Positions 10,378 through 20,026 of a stretch of 64,000 nucleotides of DNA are shown here, piece after piece (position 1 is the stretch's first letter; each line of letters starts with the position of its first letter). The notes below the pieces were generated by a model. It ran no database searches and was not told the DNA's origin. It saw only the letters and a program-made list of their open reading frames with translations. The position numbers were made by a program, and so were the translations under genes. Source of the DNA: Novosphingobium sp. Fuku2-ISO-50 (GTDB lineage Bacteria > Pseudomonadota > Alphaproteobacteria > Sphingomonadales > Sphingomonadaceae); assembly GCF_001519055.1 (NCBI RefSeq), contig NZ_KQ954286.1, positions 428,687 to 492,686 on the forward strand. Direction: 5' to 3'.

Positions 10378-11199
10378 ATGACGGCCATGGATCAGACCAT
10401 CGCCCTTATCGGTTTCGGCGAAGCCGGATCGACATTCGCCCGCGCGGGCCAGTGGGGCAGCATGGCGCGCACTTTCGACATCCGCGCCGATCGCGCCGAT
10501 GCTGCGGCAGAGCTTGGCGTCGCATTTGCCGACACGGCGGCAGCCGCGCTCGATGGTGCGTCGCTGGTGCTGTCGCTGGTGACCGCCGATGCCGCGCTGG
10601 CTGTCGCGCGCGACTATGCGCAGTTTCTGGCACCGGGCGCGCTGTGGTGCGACATGAATTCGGTTGCGCCCGATACCAAGCGCGCGGCGGCGGCATTCAT
10701 CGAAGCGGCGGGCGGACGCTATGTCGATGTCGCAGTGCTTGCCCCGGTCAATCCGGCGCGCATGAAAGTGCCGCTGCTGCTGGCGGGCAAAGCGGCGGAC
10801 GATGCGGCGCTGGCGCTGGCGCAGGCGGGCTTTGCCGCCATCCGCGTGGTCGGCGAAGACATCGGCCGGGCCAGTGCGATCAAGATGATCCGCTCGGTCA
10901 TGGTCAAGGGCGTCGAAGCGCTGACCGCCGAAATGATGCTCGCCGCCAATCGCGCGGGCGTTGCCGAAGACGTGCTCGCCTCGCTCGATGCCAGCGAGCG
11001 GCGAGACAGCTGGTTCGTGCGCGCCGCCTACAATGTCGAACGCATGACCACGCACGGGCTGCGCCGCGCCGCCGAGATGGAGGAAAGCGCCAAGACCCTT
11101 GCCGCGCTCGGCGTCGAGCCGCTGATGACCGCAGGCACTGTCCGCCGTCAGCGCGAACAGGCCGGGCAGCCCCTTCCGACACCAAAAATCCCCGGCTGA
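10378..11199 (+). CDS. NAD(P)-binding 6-phosphogluconate dehydrogenase-like protein
   Basis: The 273-residue protein has an N-terminal Rossmann fold (IALIGFGEAGSTFA at about residues 8-21) and a C-terminal helical domain resembling the DUF1932/6-phosphogluconate dehydrogenase C-terminal family (GRASAIKMIRSVMVKGVEAL). The Lys in SAIKMIRS sits where beta-hydroxyacid dehydrogenases keep their catalytic lysine. It opens the ligJ-ligA-ligB operon, 18 nt before ligJ. No step of the classical pathway requires it, so it may reduce a side product or an intermediate of a related substrate. An internal ATG at 10387 is an alternative start. Confidence 0.75.
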   Translation: MTAMDQTIALIGFGEAGSTFARAGQWGSMARTFDIRADRADAAAELGVAFADTAAAALDGASLVLSLVTADAALAVARDYAQFLAPGALWCDMNSVAPDTKRAAAAFIEAAGGRYVDVAVLAPVNPARMKVPLLLAGKAADDAALALAQAGFAAIRVVGEDIGRASAIKMIRSVMVKGVEALTAEMMLAANRAGVAEDVLASLDASERRDSWFVRAAYNVERMTTHGLRRAAEMEESAKTLAALGVEPLMTAGTVRRQREQAGQPLPTPKIPG

Positions 11200-11217
11200 T
11201 CTTTAGGAACCGGCACC

Positions 11218-12239
11218 ATGACTCTGATTATCGACTGCCACGGGCACTATACCGTCCTGCCCAAAGGTCACGACACCTGGCGCGCAGCGCAAACCGCAGC
11301 ATTCAAGGCGGGCGAGCCTGCCCCGCCCTACCCCGCGATCAGCGACGACGAAATCCGCGAAACGATCGAGGCCAACCAGTTGCGCCTGATTCAGGAACGC
11401 GGCGCGGACCTGACGATCTTTTCCCCCCGCGCCAGCGCGATGGCGCCGCATGTCGGCGATCAGACCGTCGCCGTGCCCTGGGCGCGCGCGTGCAACAATC
11501 TGATCGCGCGCGTGGTCGATCTCTACCCCGAGACGTTTGCGGGCGTATGCATGTTGCCGCAGTCGCCCGAGGCGGACATGACCTCGTCGGTGCGCGAGCT
11601 TGAACGCTGCGTCACCGAGCTTGGCTTCATCGGCTGCAATCTCAATCCCGATCCGGGCGGCGGGCATTTCACCCATCCGCCGCTGACCGATCCCTACTGG
11701 TTTCCGTTCTATGAAAAGATGGTGGAGCTCGACGTTCCCGCGATGATCCACGTCTCGGGCTCGTGCAACCCGGCGATGCATGCGACGGGGGGCTATTACA
11801 TCGCCGCCGACACGATCGCCTTCATGCAATTGCTCGAAGGCGATCTGTTCAGCCGCTTCCCCTCGCTTCGCTTCATCATCCCGCATGGCGGCGGCGGCGT
11901 GCCCTATCACTGGGGGCGCTATCGCGGTCTTGCCGACATGCTGAAAAAGCCCGCGCTCGACGGCCACCTGATGAACAACGTGTTCTTCGACACTTGCGTC
12001 TATCATCAGCCGGGTATCAATCTTCTCGCCGAAGTGATCGAGACCAAGAACATCCTGTTCGGCTCGGAAATGGTCGGCGCGGTGCGCGGCATCGACCCCA
12101 CCACCGGGCACTATTTCGACGACACCAAGCGGTATGTCGACGCGCTGCCGATCAGCGCCGAAGCACGCCACGCGATATTCGAAGGCAACGCGCGCCGCGT
12201 ATTTCCGCGGCTCGACGCTCGCCTCAAGGAGAGAGGCCT

Positions 12240-12243
<4 letters not shown>
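11218..12243 (+). CDS. ligJ: 4-oxalomesaconate hydratase LigJ
   Basis: The 341-residue amidohydrolase-fold protein fits LigJ, which hydrates the tautomerised 4-oxalomesaconate to CHA, the substrate of LigK. The N-terminal metal motif is IIDCHGHYT (His8, His10). Others are MIHVSGSCNPAMH, IIPHGGGGVPYHWGRYRG and LFGSEMVGAVRGIDP, all characteristic of this family. A TTTAGGAAC ribosome site lies just upstream. The stop overlaps the ligA start (ATGA), placing it in one operon with ligA and ligB. Confidence 0.94.
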
Positions 12244-13528
<1,285 letters not shown>

Positions 13529-13538
13529 CTTCCACCCT

Positions 13539-13577
13539 GCCGGGCGCGGGCCAAACACCCGCGCCCGGTCTTTTTTT
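13539..13577 (+). terminator. Intrinsic terminator between ligB and ligC
   Basis: A 12-bp, almost all G:C stem (13539-13550 with 13558-13569, one G:U) with a 7-nt loop is followed by seven T residues at 13571-13577. It lies 11 nt after the ligB stop and 18 nt before ligC, so it may lower ligC expression relative to ligJAB or act as an attenuator. Confidence 0.8.
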
Positions 13578-13594
13578 CCAAGGATTACGGACCC

Positions 13595-14566
13595 ATGTCC
13601 AACGCCCCTGTCAGAATTGCGCTGGCCGGCGCAGGCGCTTTCGGTGAAAAGCATCTCGACGGCCTGAAAAACATCGCAGGCGTCGAGATCGTCTCGATCA
13701 TCAGCCGCACCGGCGAACAGGCCGCCGCCGTCGCCGCCAAATACGGCGCGAAGCACAGCTCGACCGAATTGGCCGATGCGCTTGCCCGCGACGATGTCGA
13801 CGCCGTGATCTTGTGCACCCCGACGCAGATGCACGCGCAACAGACCATCGCCTGCCTCGAAGCGGGCAAGCACGTTCAGGTCGAAATCCCCTTGTCCGAC
13901 AGCTGGGCCGATGCGCAAGCCGTGATGGCCAAGCAACAGGAAACCGGCCTCGTCGCGATGGTCGGCCACACCCGCCGCTTCAATCCGTCGCACCAATGGG
14001 TGCACAAGCGCATCGTTGCGGGCGATCTCGCGCTGCAACAGCTCGACGTGCAGACCTATTTCTTCCGCCGCAAGAACATCAATGCCAAAGGCGAAGCGCG
14101 CAGCTGGACCGACCATCTGCTGTGGCACCACGCCGCGCACACGATCGACCTGTTTGCCTATCAATCGGGCAAGATCGTCGCCGCCAATGTGCTCCAGGGG
14201 CCCAGGCACCCCGAATTGGGCATCGCGATGGACATGTCGATCCAGTTGAAAGCCGAAACCGGCGCGCTGTGCACGCTGTCCTTGTCGTTCAACAACGATG
14301 GCCCGCTCGGCACGTTCTTCCGCTATATCGGCGACACCGGCACCTATATCGCCCGCTATGATGACTTGTTCGATGGTCGCGATGCGCAGATCGATGTGTC
14401 GAAAGTCGATGTCAGCATGAACGGTATCGAATTGCAGGACCGCGAATTCATCGCCGCAATCCGCGAGGGCCGCCAACCCAACAGCTCGCTGGCGGGCGTG
14501 CTCGACTGCTACCGCGTCATCGGCGAACTCGCCGCCCAGCTCGAAGCGCAAGACGGCTGGTCCTGA
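13595..14566 (+). CDS. ligC: 4-carboxy-2-hydroxymuconate-6-semialdehyde dehydrogenase LigC
   Basis: LigC oxidises the hemiacetal of the ring-cleavage product with NAD(P)+ to PDC, the LigI substrate. The 323-residue protein belongs to the Gfo/Idh/MocA family. GAGAFGEKHLDGL (residues 12-24) is the dinucleotide-binding motif, followed by DAVILCTPTQMHAQQTI, EAGKHVQVEIPLSDSW and MVGHTRRFNPSHQWVH. The C-terminal half is the family's alpha/beta domain. An AAGGATT ribosome site lies before the ATG at 13595. A strong terminator separates it from ligB. Confidence 0.95.
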   Translation: MSNAPVRIALAGAGAFGEKHLDGLKNIAGVEIVSIISRTGEQAAAVAAKYGAKHSSTELADALARDDVDAVILCTPTQMHAQQTIACLEAGKHVQVEIPLSDSWADAQAVMAKQQETGLVAMVGHTRRFNPSHQWVHKRIVAGDLALQQLDVQTYFFRRKNINAKGEARSWTDHLLWHHAAHTIDLFAYQSGKIVAANVLQGPRHPELGIAMDMSIQLKAETGALCTLSLSFNNDGPLGTFFRYIGDTGTYIARYDDLFDGRDAQIDVSKVDVSMNGIELQDREFIAAIREGRQPNSSLAGVLDCYRVIGELAAQLEAQDGWS

Positions 14567-14594
14567 TCAAAAAAGCCCCCTTCCAGAAGCAGAT

Positions 14595-14624
14595 GGGCGG
14601 GATTATGTCCCGCCCATTCATTTT
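14595..14624. terminator. Hairpin terminator between convergent ligC and pobA
   Basis: An 8-bp perfect G:C-rich stem (14595-14602 with 14608-14615) with a 5-nt loop is followed by ATTCATTTT. It lies between the two convergent genes and can serve ligC; the A-rich stretch at 14569-14574 on the other side gives some support for pobA. Confidence 0.6.
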
Positions 14625-14644
14625 GGCCCGCCCATTCATTTTGG
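14609..14644. repeat. Perfect 18-bp tandem duplication
   Basis: Two identical 18-bp copies (CCCGCCCATTCATTTTGG) occupy 14609-14626 and 14627-14644. The first includes the right arm and T-rich tail of the ligC terminator hairpin, so the duplication looks like replication slippage at the terminator. Confidence 0.9.
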
Positions 14645-14691
14645 CGAGTGAATGGCTTTCAATAAATCTCCGCATTACTTGAAAATCACCT

Positions 14692-15861
14692 TCAAACCGG
14701 CAACCCGACGTAATTTTCCGCAATGACGCGTTGCGCTGCTTCGCTTGAGGCAATGTAGTCCAGCTCGGCGACTTGCATGCGGCGCTCGAACGGGCCGTCT
14801 TCGGGGAAGCGGTGCATCAATTTGGTCAGCGACCAGCTGAAGCGTTCGCTTTTCCATACCCGCGCCAGCGCCTTGGCCGAATAGCCCGCCACCGCGTCGG
14901 CATCGCCGTGGCGGAAAAACGCAACCAGCGCTTCGACAGCGTAATGAACATCGCTCGCCGCAAGGTTGAGCCCCTTGGCACCGGTCGGGGGGACGATGTG
15001 CGCAGAATCGCCGCAGAGCAGCAGGCTGCCATGGCGCATCGGTTCGAAGACAAAGCTGCGCAAGGGCGCGATCGATTTTTCGATCGAGGGGCCGCGCGTG
15101 ATCTGTGCCGCCGCCTCGGGGCCCAGCCGCACCGCGAGTTCGTCCCAGATGCGATCGTCGGACCAGTCTTCGACCTTTTCGGTCAGCGGCACGTCGATGT
15201 AATAGCGGCTGCGCGTCGGGCTGCGCATCGAGGCGAGCGCAAAACCGCGTTCGTGGTTGGCGTAGATCAGCTCATGGTTGCACGGCGGCACATCGGCGAG
15301 AATGCCGAGCCAGCCGAACGGATAGACGCGTTCGAAGACCTGGCCGACGCTGGCCGGAATCGCCCGCCTGCTCGGGCCATGGAACCCGTCGCAACCGACC
15401 ACGATCCGCGCATCGATCCGCGCCGCAACGCCGTCCTTGCTATAAGTCACATAGGGCGAGTCGCTGTCGATGGCGTGCAGCGCGACATCGCCGGCTTCGT
15501 AGATCACCTCCAGACCGCGCGGTTCGGCGGCGTCCATCAGGTCGCGGGTCAATTCGGTCTGGCCATAGACCATCACGCTGTCGCCGGTCAGCCCCGCCAC
15601 ATCGATGCGGATCAGGCGCTCGCCATCGGCAAGGTTGAACCCGCCGTGCGGCAAGCCTTCGGCCTTCATCCGCGCATCGAGGCCGAGCCGTTCCATCAGA
15701 CCGACCGTTACCCGTTCGAGCACCCCGGCGCGGATGCGCGACAGCACATAGTCGCCGGTCTGGCGCTCCAGCACGACGCAGGCAATCCCTTCGGCGCGCA
15801 GCAGATGCCCCAGAAGCAGGCCCGCAGGTCCGGCGCCAATGATGGCGACATCGGTTTTCAT
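14692..15861 (-). CDS. pobA: 4-hydroxybenzoate 3-monooxygenase PobA
   Basis: PobA is the FAD-dependent hydroxylase that makes protocatechuate from 4-hydroxybenzoate with NADPH and O2, so it feeds the lig pathway. The 389-residue protein has the FAD motif IIGAGPAGLLLGHLL at about 7-21, the DG motif VVGCDGFHGPSRR and GDSAHIVPPTGAKGLN. Ser211, Arg213, Arg219 and Tyr221 line up, one residue offset, with Ser212, Arg214, Arg220 and Tyr222 of the Pseudomonas enzyme, and Tyr200 matches its Tyr201. The ATG at 15861 is 7 nt after GGGGAG, which decides against the upstream frame extension. The gene is divergent from an AraC regulator. Confidence 0.96.
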   Translation of the reverse strand: MKTDVAIIGAGPAGLLLGHLLRAEGIACVVLERQTGDYVLSRIRAGVLERVTVGLMERLGLDARMKAEGLPHGGFNLADGERLIRIDVAGLTGDSVMVYGQTELTRDLMDAAEPRGLEVIYEAGDVALHAIDSDSPYVTYSKDGVAARIDARIVVGCDGFHGPSRRAIPASVGQVFERVYPFGWLGILADVPPCNHELIYANHERGFALASMRSPTRSRYYIDVPLTEKVEDWSDDRIWDELAVRLGPEAAAQITRGPSIEKSIAPLRSFVFEPMRHGSLLLCGDSAHIVPPTGAKGLNLAASDVHYAVEALVAFFRHGDADAVAGYSAKALARVWKSERFSWSLTKLMHRFPEDGPFERRMQVAELDYIASSEAAQRVIAENYVGLPV

Positions 15862-15986
15862 GTCATTTCTCCCCAAGACCTTTCAGGCCGCACGCGACCG
15901 GTCGTTATCGCCCGCTATTGACGGCAGCGTGCGCTGCGTGAAGGGATGGCACGGTCAGATTGCTGGTACTTTCAGGACAATGCGCG

Positions 15987-16874
15987 ATGCCCGCCCCAAC
16001 CATCCCGACATTTGCTCTCTATGGTGAGGATGACTGGCTCAGCCCGGCGGGTTTTGCCCATATCGAAACGATCGCGGCGCGCAGTGCACTGCATGATTGG
16101 GCCATCGCGCCGCATCGTCACGACCGCGCGGTGCAATTGTTGCTGGTGCATGCCGGGCCTGCCGAAGTCACGCTCGACGGCACGCCGTTCGCGCTTCACG
16201 GCCCGGCCTTCATCATCGTTCCGACCGGCGTGGTGCATGGGTTCCGCTTTGCGCCCGATACGGCGGGCCATGTCCTGACGCTCGGCCAGGAATTTGCGCG
16301 CCGCGCCCGATGGCTGGCCGACGAAGCGGCGCCGGGCGATGCCATGGCCGCGCTGCTGTCGCGCGGCGGGCATGGGCAGCTCGGCCCGACGACGGCCGCG
16401 CGCGCCGCACGATTGGCCGACGAACTGATCGCGCTGGGCGAAAACGGCTGGGAAAGCAGCGGGATCAACGATGCGTTGTTCGACTCGCTGGCCGAAGCGC
16501 TGCTGCGGACGCTGGTCGCCGATGCCGGTCTCGCCGAATCCGGCGATCGACGGCTGGCGGTGTTTCGCCATCTGGTCGAAACGCATCTTGCCGAACACCG
16601 CCCGCTCGATTTCTATGCGCGCTCGATCGGCACCACCGTGCGCACACTGACCCGGCTGTCGCAGCGCCATCTCGGACACAGCCCGCAAATGCTGATCAAC
16701 CGGCGCCTCGCGCTCGAAGCGCAACGGCTGTTGCGCTATACCGGCGCCAGTGCCAGCGCGGTCGCGGCCGAACTGGGGTTTGCCGACCCGTCGTATTTCT
16801 CGCGCTTTTATCTGCGCATGACCGGGCGGCGCCCACAGGACGAGCGCGCGCCTGTCCATGACCCGGGCCGGTGA
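15987..16874 (+). CDS. AraC-family regulator, PobR-like
   Basis: The 295-residue protein has an N-terminal cupin-like sensor domain (APHRHDRAVQLLLVHAGPAE, FIIVPTGVVHGFRF) and a C-terminal double helix-turn-helix (LDFYARSIGTTVRTLTRLSQ, GASASAVAAELGFADPSYFS, RFYLRMTGRRP). This is the layout of AraC-type PobR activators, which respond to 4-hydroxybenzoate and switch on the divergent pobA. The ATG at 15987 is preceded by AGGA at 15974-15977. The gap to pobA is 125 bp and should hold both promoters. The function assignment rests on synteny. Confidence 0.82.
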   Translation: MPAPTIPTFALYGEDDWLSPAGFAHIETIAARSALHDWAIAPHRHDRAVQLLLVHAGPAEVTLDGTPFALHGPAFIIVPTGVVHGFRFAPDTAGHVLTLGQEFARRARWLADEAAPGDAMAALLSRGGHGQLGPTTAARAARLADELIALGENGWESSGINDALFDSLAEALLRTLVADAGLAESGDRRLAVFRHLVETHLAEHRPLDFYARSIGTTVRTLTRLSQRHLGHSPQMLINRRLALEAQRLLRYTGASASAVAAELGFADPSYFSRFYLRMTGRRPQDERAPVHDPGR

Positions 16875-16897
16875 GCATCGGGTAACCTTTTGCGGGT

Positions 16898-17254
16898 ATG
16901 ACGAAGCCTGCCATGGACCTGACCCGCTCTCTTCGCCTGACCAAAGCCTCGCTTGCCGCGCTGCTGCTTGCCCCCGCGATGCTGGTGGCAGGGTGTTCGC
17001 AAGGCCCGTCGGACAGCGCCGCCGATCTGCAACAGCGCCTGACCGCCGCCGAAGCGCGCGCCGATGCCGCCGAAAAGCGGGCCAAAAGCGCCGAAACGCT
17101 CGCCAACCAGCACGCGCAGGAACCGGTCCAGAACCAGCCGCCCGCCGCCCAGCCCGACATCGCCCAGGGCGCCGATACCGAATATGGCCAGCCCGCCATG
17201 GATACCGCGCCGATCGATCCGGCCCCGGCAATGCCCGCCAATCCCGACCAATAA
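16898..17254 (+). CDS. Small putative lipoprotein with coiled coil
   Basis: This 118-residue protein has a signal peptide with a lipobox (AMLVAGC, Cys at about residue 33), so it should be lipid-anchored. After the Cys comes a heptad-rich Ala/Glu/Lys stretch (LQQRLTAAEARADAAEKRAK) likely to be a short coiled coil, then a Pro/Ala/Gln-rich disordered tail. An internal ATG at 16913 (MDLTRSL) is an alternative start. I do not recognise a function. It follows the AraC gene by 23 nt but is probably unrelated to aromatic catabolism. Confidence 0.65.
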   Translation: MTKPAMDLTRSLRLTKASLAALLLAPAMLVAGCSQGPSDSAADLQQRLTAAEARADAAEKRAKSAETLANQHAQEPVQNQPPAAQPDIAQGADTEYGQPAMDTAPIDPAPAMPANPDQ

Positions 17255-17264
17255 CGGCACACGC

Positions 17265-17292
17265 TTGCGCTTTCGCGCCGCCGGTCTATCAC
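17265..17292 (+). promoter_or_regulatory. Candidate sigma-70-type promoter for aroQ-accB-accC
   Basis: TTGCGC at 17265-17270 and TATCAC at 17287-17292 are separated by 16 nt, about 38 nt before the aroQ ATG. The same arrangement (TTGC.. N16 TAT...) is seen before rplY. It is a weak consensus match in a GC-rich genome. Confidence 0.4.
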
Positions 17293-17329
17293 GCTGGCCA
17301 ATCCGCCAACCAACGGAAATTGTGCCGCC

Positions 17330-17389
17330 ATGTCTCAGCCCGTCCTGTCTCAGCCCGTCATGTCTCAGCCAGTCCTGTCTCCGCTCGTC
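17330..17389 (+). repeat. Four tandem 15-bp repeats at the aroQ 5' end
   Basis: The unit (A/C)TGTCTCAGCCCGTC is repeated four times with a few substitutions, encoding [20 protein letters not shown]. Being a multiple of 3 bp, copy-number changes would keep frame. The first and third copies begin with ATG and each could start translation. Confidence 0.85.
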
Positions 17390-17809
17390 TATGTTCTCAA
17401 CGGCCCCAATCTCAACTTGCTCGGCATGCGCGAGCCGGAAATCTACGGCGATGACACGCTCGACGACATTGCCGGCATGCTCGAAGACCGTGCGCAAGAA
17501 CTGGGGCTGGAAATCGACATGCGCCAGTCGAACCACGAAGGTCACCTCATCGACTGGCTTCACGAAGCGCAAGCGGAGGGCGCGCGCGCGGTCCTGCTGA
17601 ACGCCGGGGCCTATACCCATACCAGCGTCGCGCTGCACGATGCGATCAAGGCGATCCGCACCCCGGTCATCGAAGTGCACCTGTCAAATCCCCACAAACG
17701 CGAGGCGTTCCGCCACCAGTCCTTTGTCGGCATGGCCGCACTGGGCACGGTCGCCGGATTTGGCGCCAACAGCTATGTGGTCGCGCTGGAAGCCGTCGCG
17801 AAGCTTTAA
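17330..17809 (+). CDS. aroQ: Type II 3-dehydroquinate dehydratase AroQ
   Basis: AroQ dehydrates 3-dehydroquinate in the shikimate pathway. The core is typical: [19 protein letters not shown] with the active-site tyrosine, [34 protein letters not shown] and [18 protein letters not shown]. The 159-residue frame has an unusual N-terminal leader of about 18 residues ([18 protein letters not shown]) made of four 15-bp repeats. The Met at 17360 is a second possible start that would remove half of it. The core itself begins at about LVYVLNGPN. It leads an operon with accB and accC, a common alphaproteobacterial order. Confidence 0.94.
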   Translation: MSQPVLSQPVMSQPVLSPLVYVLNGPNLNLLGMREPEIYGDDTLDDIAGMLEDRAQELGLEIDMRQSNHEGHLIDWLHEAQAEGARAVLLNAGAYTHTSVALHDAIKAIRTPVIEVHLSNPHKREAFRHQSFVGMAALGTVAGFGANSYVVALEAVAKL

Positions 17810-17919
17810 AACTGGGGATTGGCATCGGGCCGCGTATACAAGCCTCTTGCCAGCCGCGCGCGGCGCGGGCATGGCGCGGCGCTACACAGAAGCTTTCATC
17901 CCCGCGAGGACAACGACAC

Positions 17920-18408
17920 ATGGCGCAAGACCGCGGCGCGAACACCGGTAAAACCCCGGACACCATGGCCATCGACAGCGCACTCGTGCGCGAACTGGCC
18001 GAATTGCTGAGCGCAACCGGCCTCAGCGAAATCGAAGTCGAAGACGGCACGCGCAAGATCCGCGTCGCGCGGACGCTGAGCGCGGCACCGGTGGCCGCCA
18101 CATACGCCGCGCCGGTTGCGGCGGCAGCGGCCCCTGCGGCAGCGCCTGTCGCCGCCGCCCCGGCGGCAGAGCAGGCCGGCACGGTCCGCTCGCCGATGGT
18201 CGGCACCGCCTATCTCTCGCCCGAACCGGGCGCGGCGAACTACATGAGCGTCGGCCAGAGCGTGAAAGCGGGCGATACCCTGCTGATCGTGGAGGCGATG
18301 AAAGTCATGAACGCAATCACGGCGCCTTCTTCCGGCACGGTCAAGGCGATCCTCGTCGAGAATGCCCAGCCGGTCGAATATGACCAGCCGCTGGTCGTGA
18401 TCGCCTGA
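17920..18408 (+). CDS. accB: Biotin carboxyl carrier protein of acetyl-CoA carboxylase AccB
   Basis: The 162-residue protein carries the biotin that shuttles carboxyl groups in the first step of fatty-acid synthesis. The biotinylated lysine is Lys128 in EAMKVMN, in the C-terminal hammerhead domain. An Ala/Pro-rich linker (about residues 56-84) joins it to the N-terminal dimerisation region ([20 protein letters not shown]). A second ATG at 17965 is a possible start. It is followed 26 nt later by accC. Confidence 0.95.
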   Translation: MAQDRGANTGKTPDTMAIDSALVRELAELLSATGLSEIEVEDGTRKIRVARTLSAAPVAATYAAPVAAAAAPAAAPVAAAPAAEQAGTVRSPMVGTAYLSPEPGAANYMSVGQSVKAGDTLLIVEAMKVMNAITAPSSGTVKAILVENAQPVEYDQPLVVIA

Positions 18409-18434
18409 GCGTCATAGAAACAGGACACGAGCCG

Positions 18435-19790
18435 ATGGCCATCAAGCGCCTGCTTATCGCCAATCGCGGCGAAATTGCGCTGCGCATCCATCGCGCCGCG
18501 CGTGAAATGGGGATCGAGACGGTCGCGGTGCATTCCACCGCCGATGCCGATGCCATGCATGTCCGTCTGGCCGACCATGCCGTGTGCATCGGGCCGCCGG
18601 CTGCCAAGGACAGCTATCTCAACATTGCGGCGATCATTTCGGCGGCGGAAATCACCCAGGCCGACGCTATACACCCCGGCTATGGCTTCCTGTCGGAAAA
18701 CGCCAAGTTTGCCGAAATCGTCGAAGCGCACGGGATCACCTGGATCGGGCCCAAGCCCGAACATATCCGCACCATGGGCGACAAAGTCGAAGCCAAGCGC
18801 ACGGCGGGCAAGCTCGGCCTGCCGCTGGTGCCGGGCTCTGACGGCGCGATCGACGATCCGGTCGAAGCGGCGCGCATTGCCGAAGAAATCGGCTATCCGG
18901 TGATCATCAAGGCGGCTTCGGGCGGCGGCGGGCGCGGCATGAAAGTGTGCAATGGCCCAGACGAGCTTGAACAGTTGATGCAAGCGGCGGGCAACGAGGC
19001 CAAAGCCGCGTTTGGCGATGCCACGGTCTATCTCGAAAAGTATCTCGGGAACCCGCGCCACATCGAATTCCAGATTTTCGGCGACGGCAACGGCAAGGCG
19101 ATTCACCTCGGCGAGCGTGACTGTTCGTTGCAGCGCCGCCACCAGAAAGTGCTCGAAGAAGCGCCCTCGCCGGTCATTTCCCCCGAGGAACGCGATCGCA
19201 TGGGCGGCATTGTCGCCAAGGCGATGGCCGACATGGGCTATCGCGGCGCCGGCACGATCGAATTCCTTTGGGAAAACGGCGAATTCTACTTCATCGAGAT
19301 GAACACCCGGCTGCAAGTCGAACATCCGGTGACCGAAGCGATCACCGGCGTCGACCTCGTGCGCGAACAGATCCGCATCGCCGACGGCCGCCCGCTGTCG
19401 GTCACGCAGGATGAAATCGTGTTCAGCGGCCATGCCATCGAATGCCGCATCAACGCCGAAGACCCGTTCAACTTCACCCCGTCGCCGGGGTTGGTCACGG
19501 CCTATCACGCGGCGGGCGGCATGCATGTGCGCGTCGATTCCGGGCTCTATGCCGGGTATCGCATCCCGCCCTATTACGATTCGATGATCGCCAAGCTGAT
19601 CGTCTATGGCCGCACGCGCGAAGGCTGCATCATGCGGCTGAAACGCGCCTTGCAGGAAATGGTCATCGAAGGCGTAAAAACCTCGATCCCCCTGCATCAG
19701 CGCCTGCTCGAAGATCCCGTGTTCCTCAGCGGCGATTATTCGATCAAGTATCTCGAACAATGGCTGGCCGACGAAAAACCGACGGACTGA
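18435..19790 (+). CDS. accC: Biotin carboxylase subunit AccC
   Basis: The 451-residue ATP-grasp enzyme carboxylates biotin on AccB. Family motifs include [20 protein letters not shown] at the N-terminus, [31 protein letters not shown] (ATP loop), [40 protein letters not shown] and [17 protein letters not shown]. Length is normal. It is the third gene of aroQ-accB-accC. Confidence 0.97.
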   Translation: MAIKRLLIANRGEIALRIHRAAREMGIETVAVHSTADADAMHVRLADHAVCIGPPAAKDSYLNIAAIISAAEITQADAIHPGYGFLSENAKFAEIVEAHGITWIGPKPEHIRTMGDKVEAKRTAGKLGLPLVPGSDGAIDDPVEAARIAEEIGYPVIIKAASGGGGRGMKVCNGPDELEQLMQAAGNEAKAAFGDATVYLEKYLGNPRHIEFQIFGDGNGKAIHLGERDCSLQRRHQKVLEEAPSPVISPEERDRMGGIVAKAMADMGYRGAGTIEFLWENGEFYFIEMNTRLQVEHPVTEAITGVDLVREQIRIADGRPLSVTQDEIVFSGHAIECRINAEDPFNFTPSPGLVTAYHAAGGMHVRVDSGLYAGYRIPPYYDSMIAKLIVYGRTREGCIMRLKRALQEMVIEGVKTSIPLHQRLLEDPVFLSGDYSIKYLEQWLADEKPTD

Positions 19791-19846
19791 GATCCAAAGC
19801 CTTCCCGTGGGGGGGCTTTGATTCACATATATTTTCGTTGATATGT

Positions 19847-19956
19847 CCGCTCGTCCTGGGCTGTCGAAGGACGCGCGCGACAGTTGGTTCAGAAGATATG
19901 GCAAGTGCGCCGGGCCGGCCTCGGCGCGCGTCCTTCGACAAGCTCAGGACGAGCGG
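19847..19956. repeat. Imperfect inverted repeat of the CTTCGACAAGCTCAGGA family
   Basis: The arms lie at 19847-19877 and 19925-19956; the right arm contains TCCTTCGACAAGCTCAGGAC and the left arm is close to its complement. The 110-bp unit lies between accC and the convergent phosphoesterase. The same family recurs inside the DOMON-like gene at 33908-34028. Such sequences are widespread in sphingomonad genomes. Confidence 0.75.
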
Positions 19957-20026
19957 GTGTTTTTTGAAAAGCGGAACCCCGTCCCATTGGACGTGCGCAA
20001 GCCGCGCAAAGGCCGGCTTTCATACA

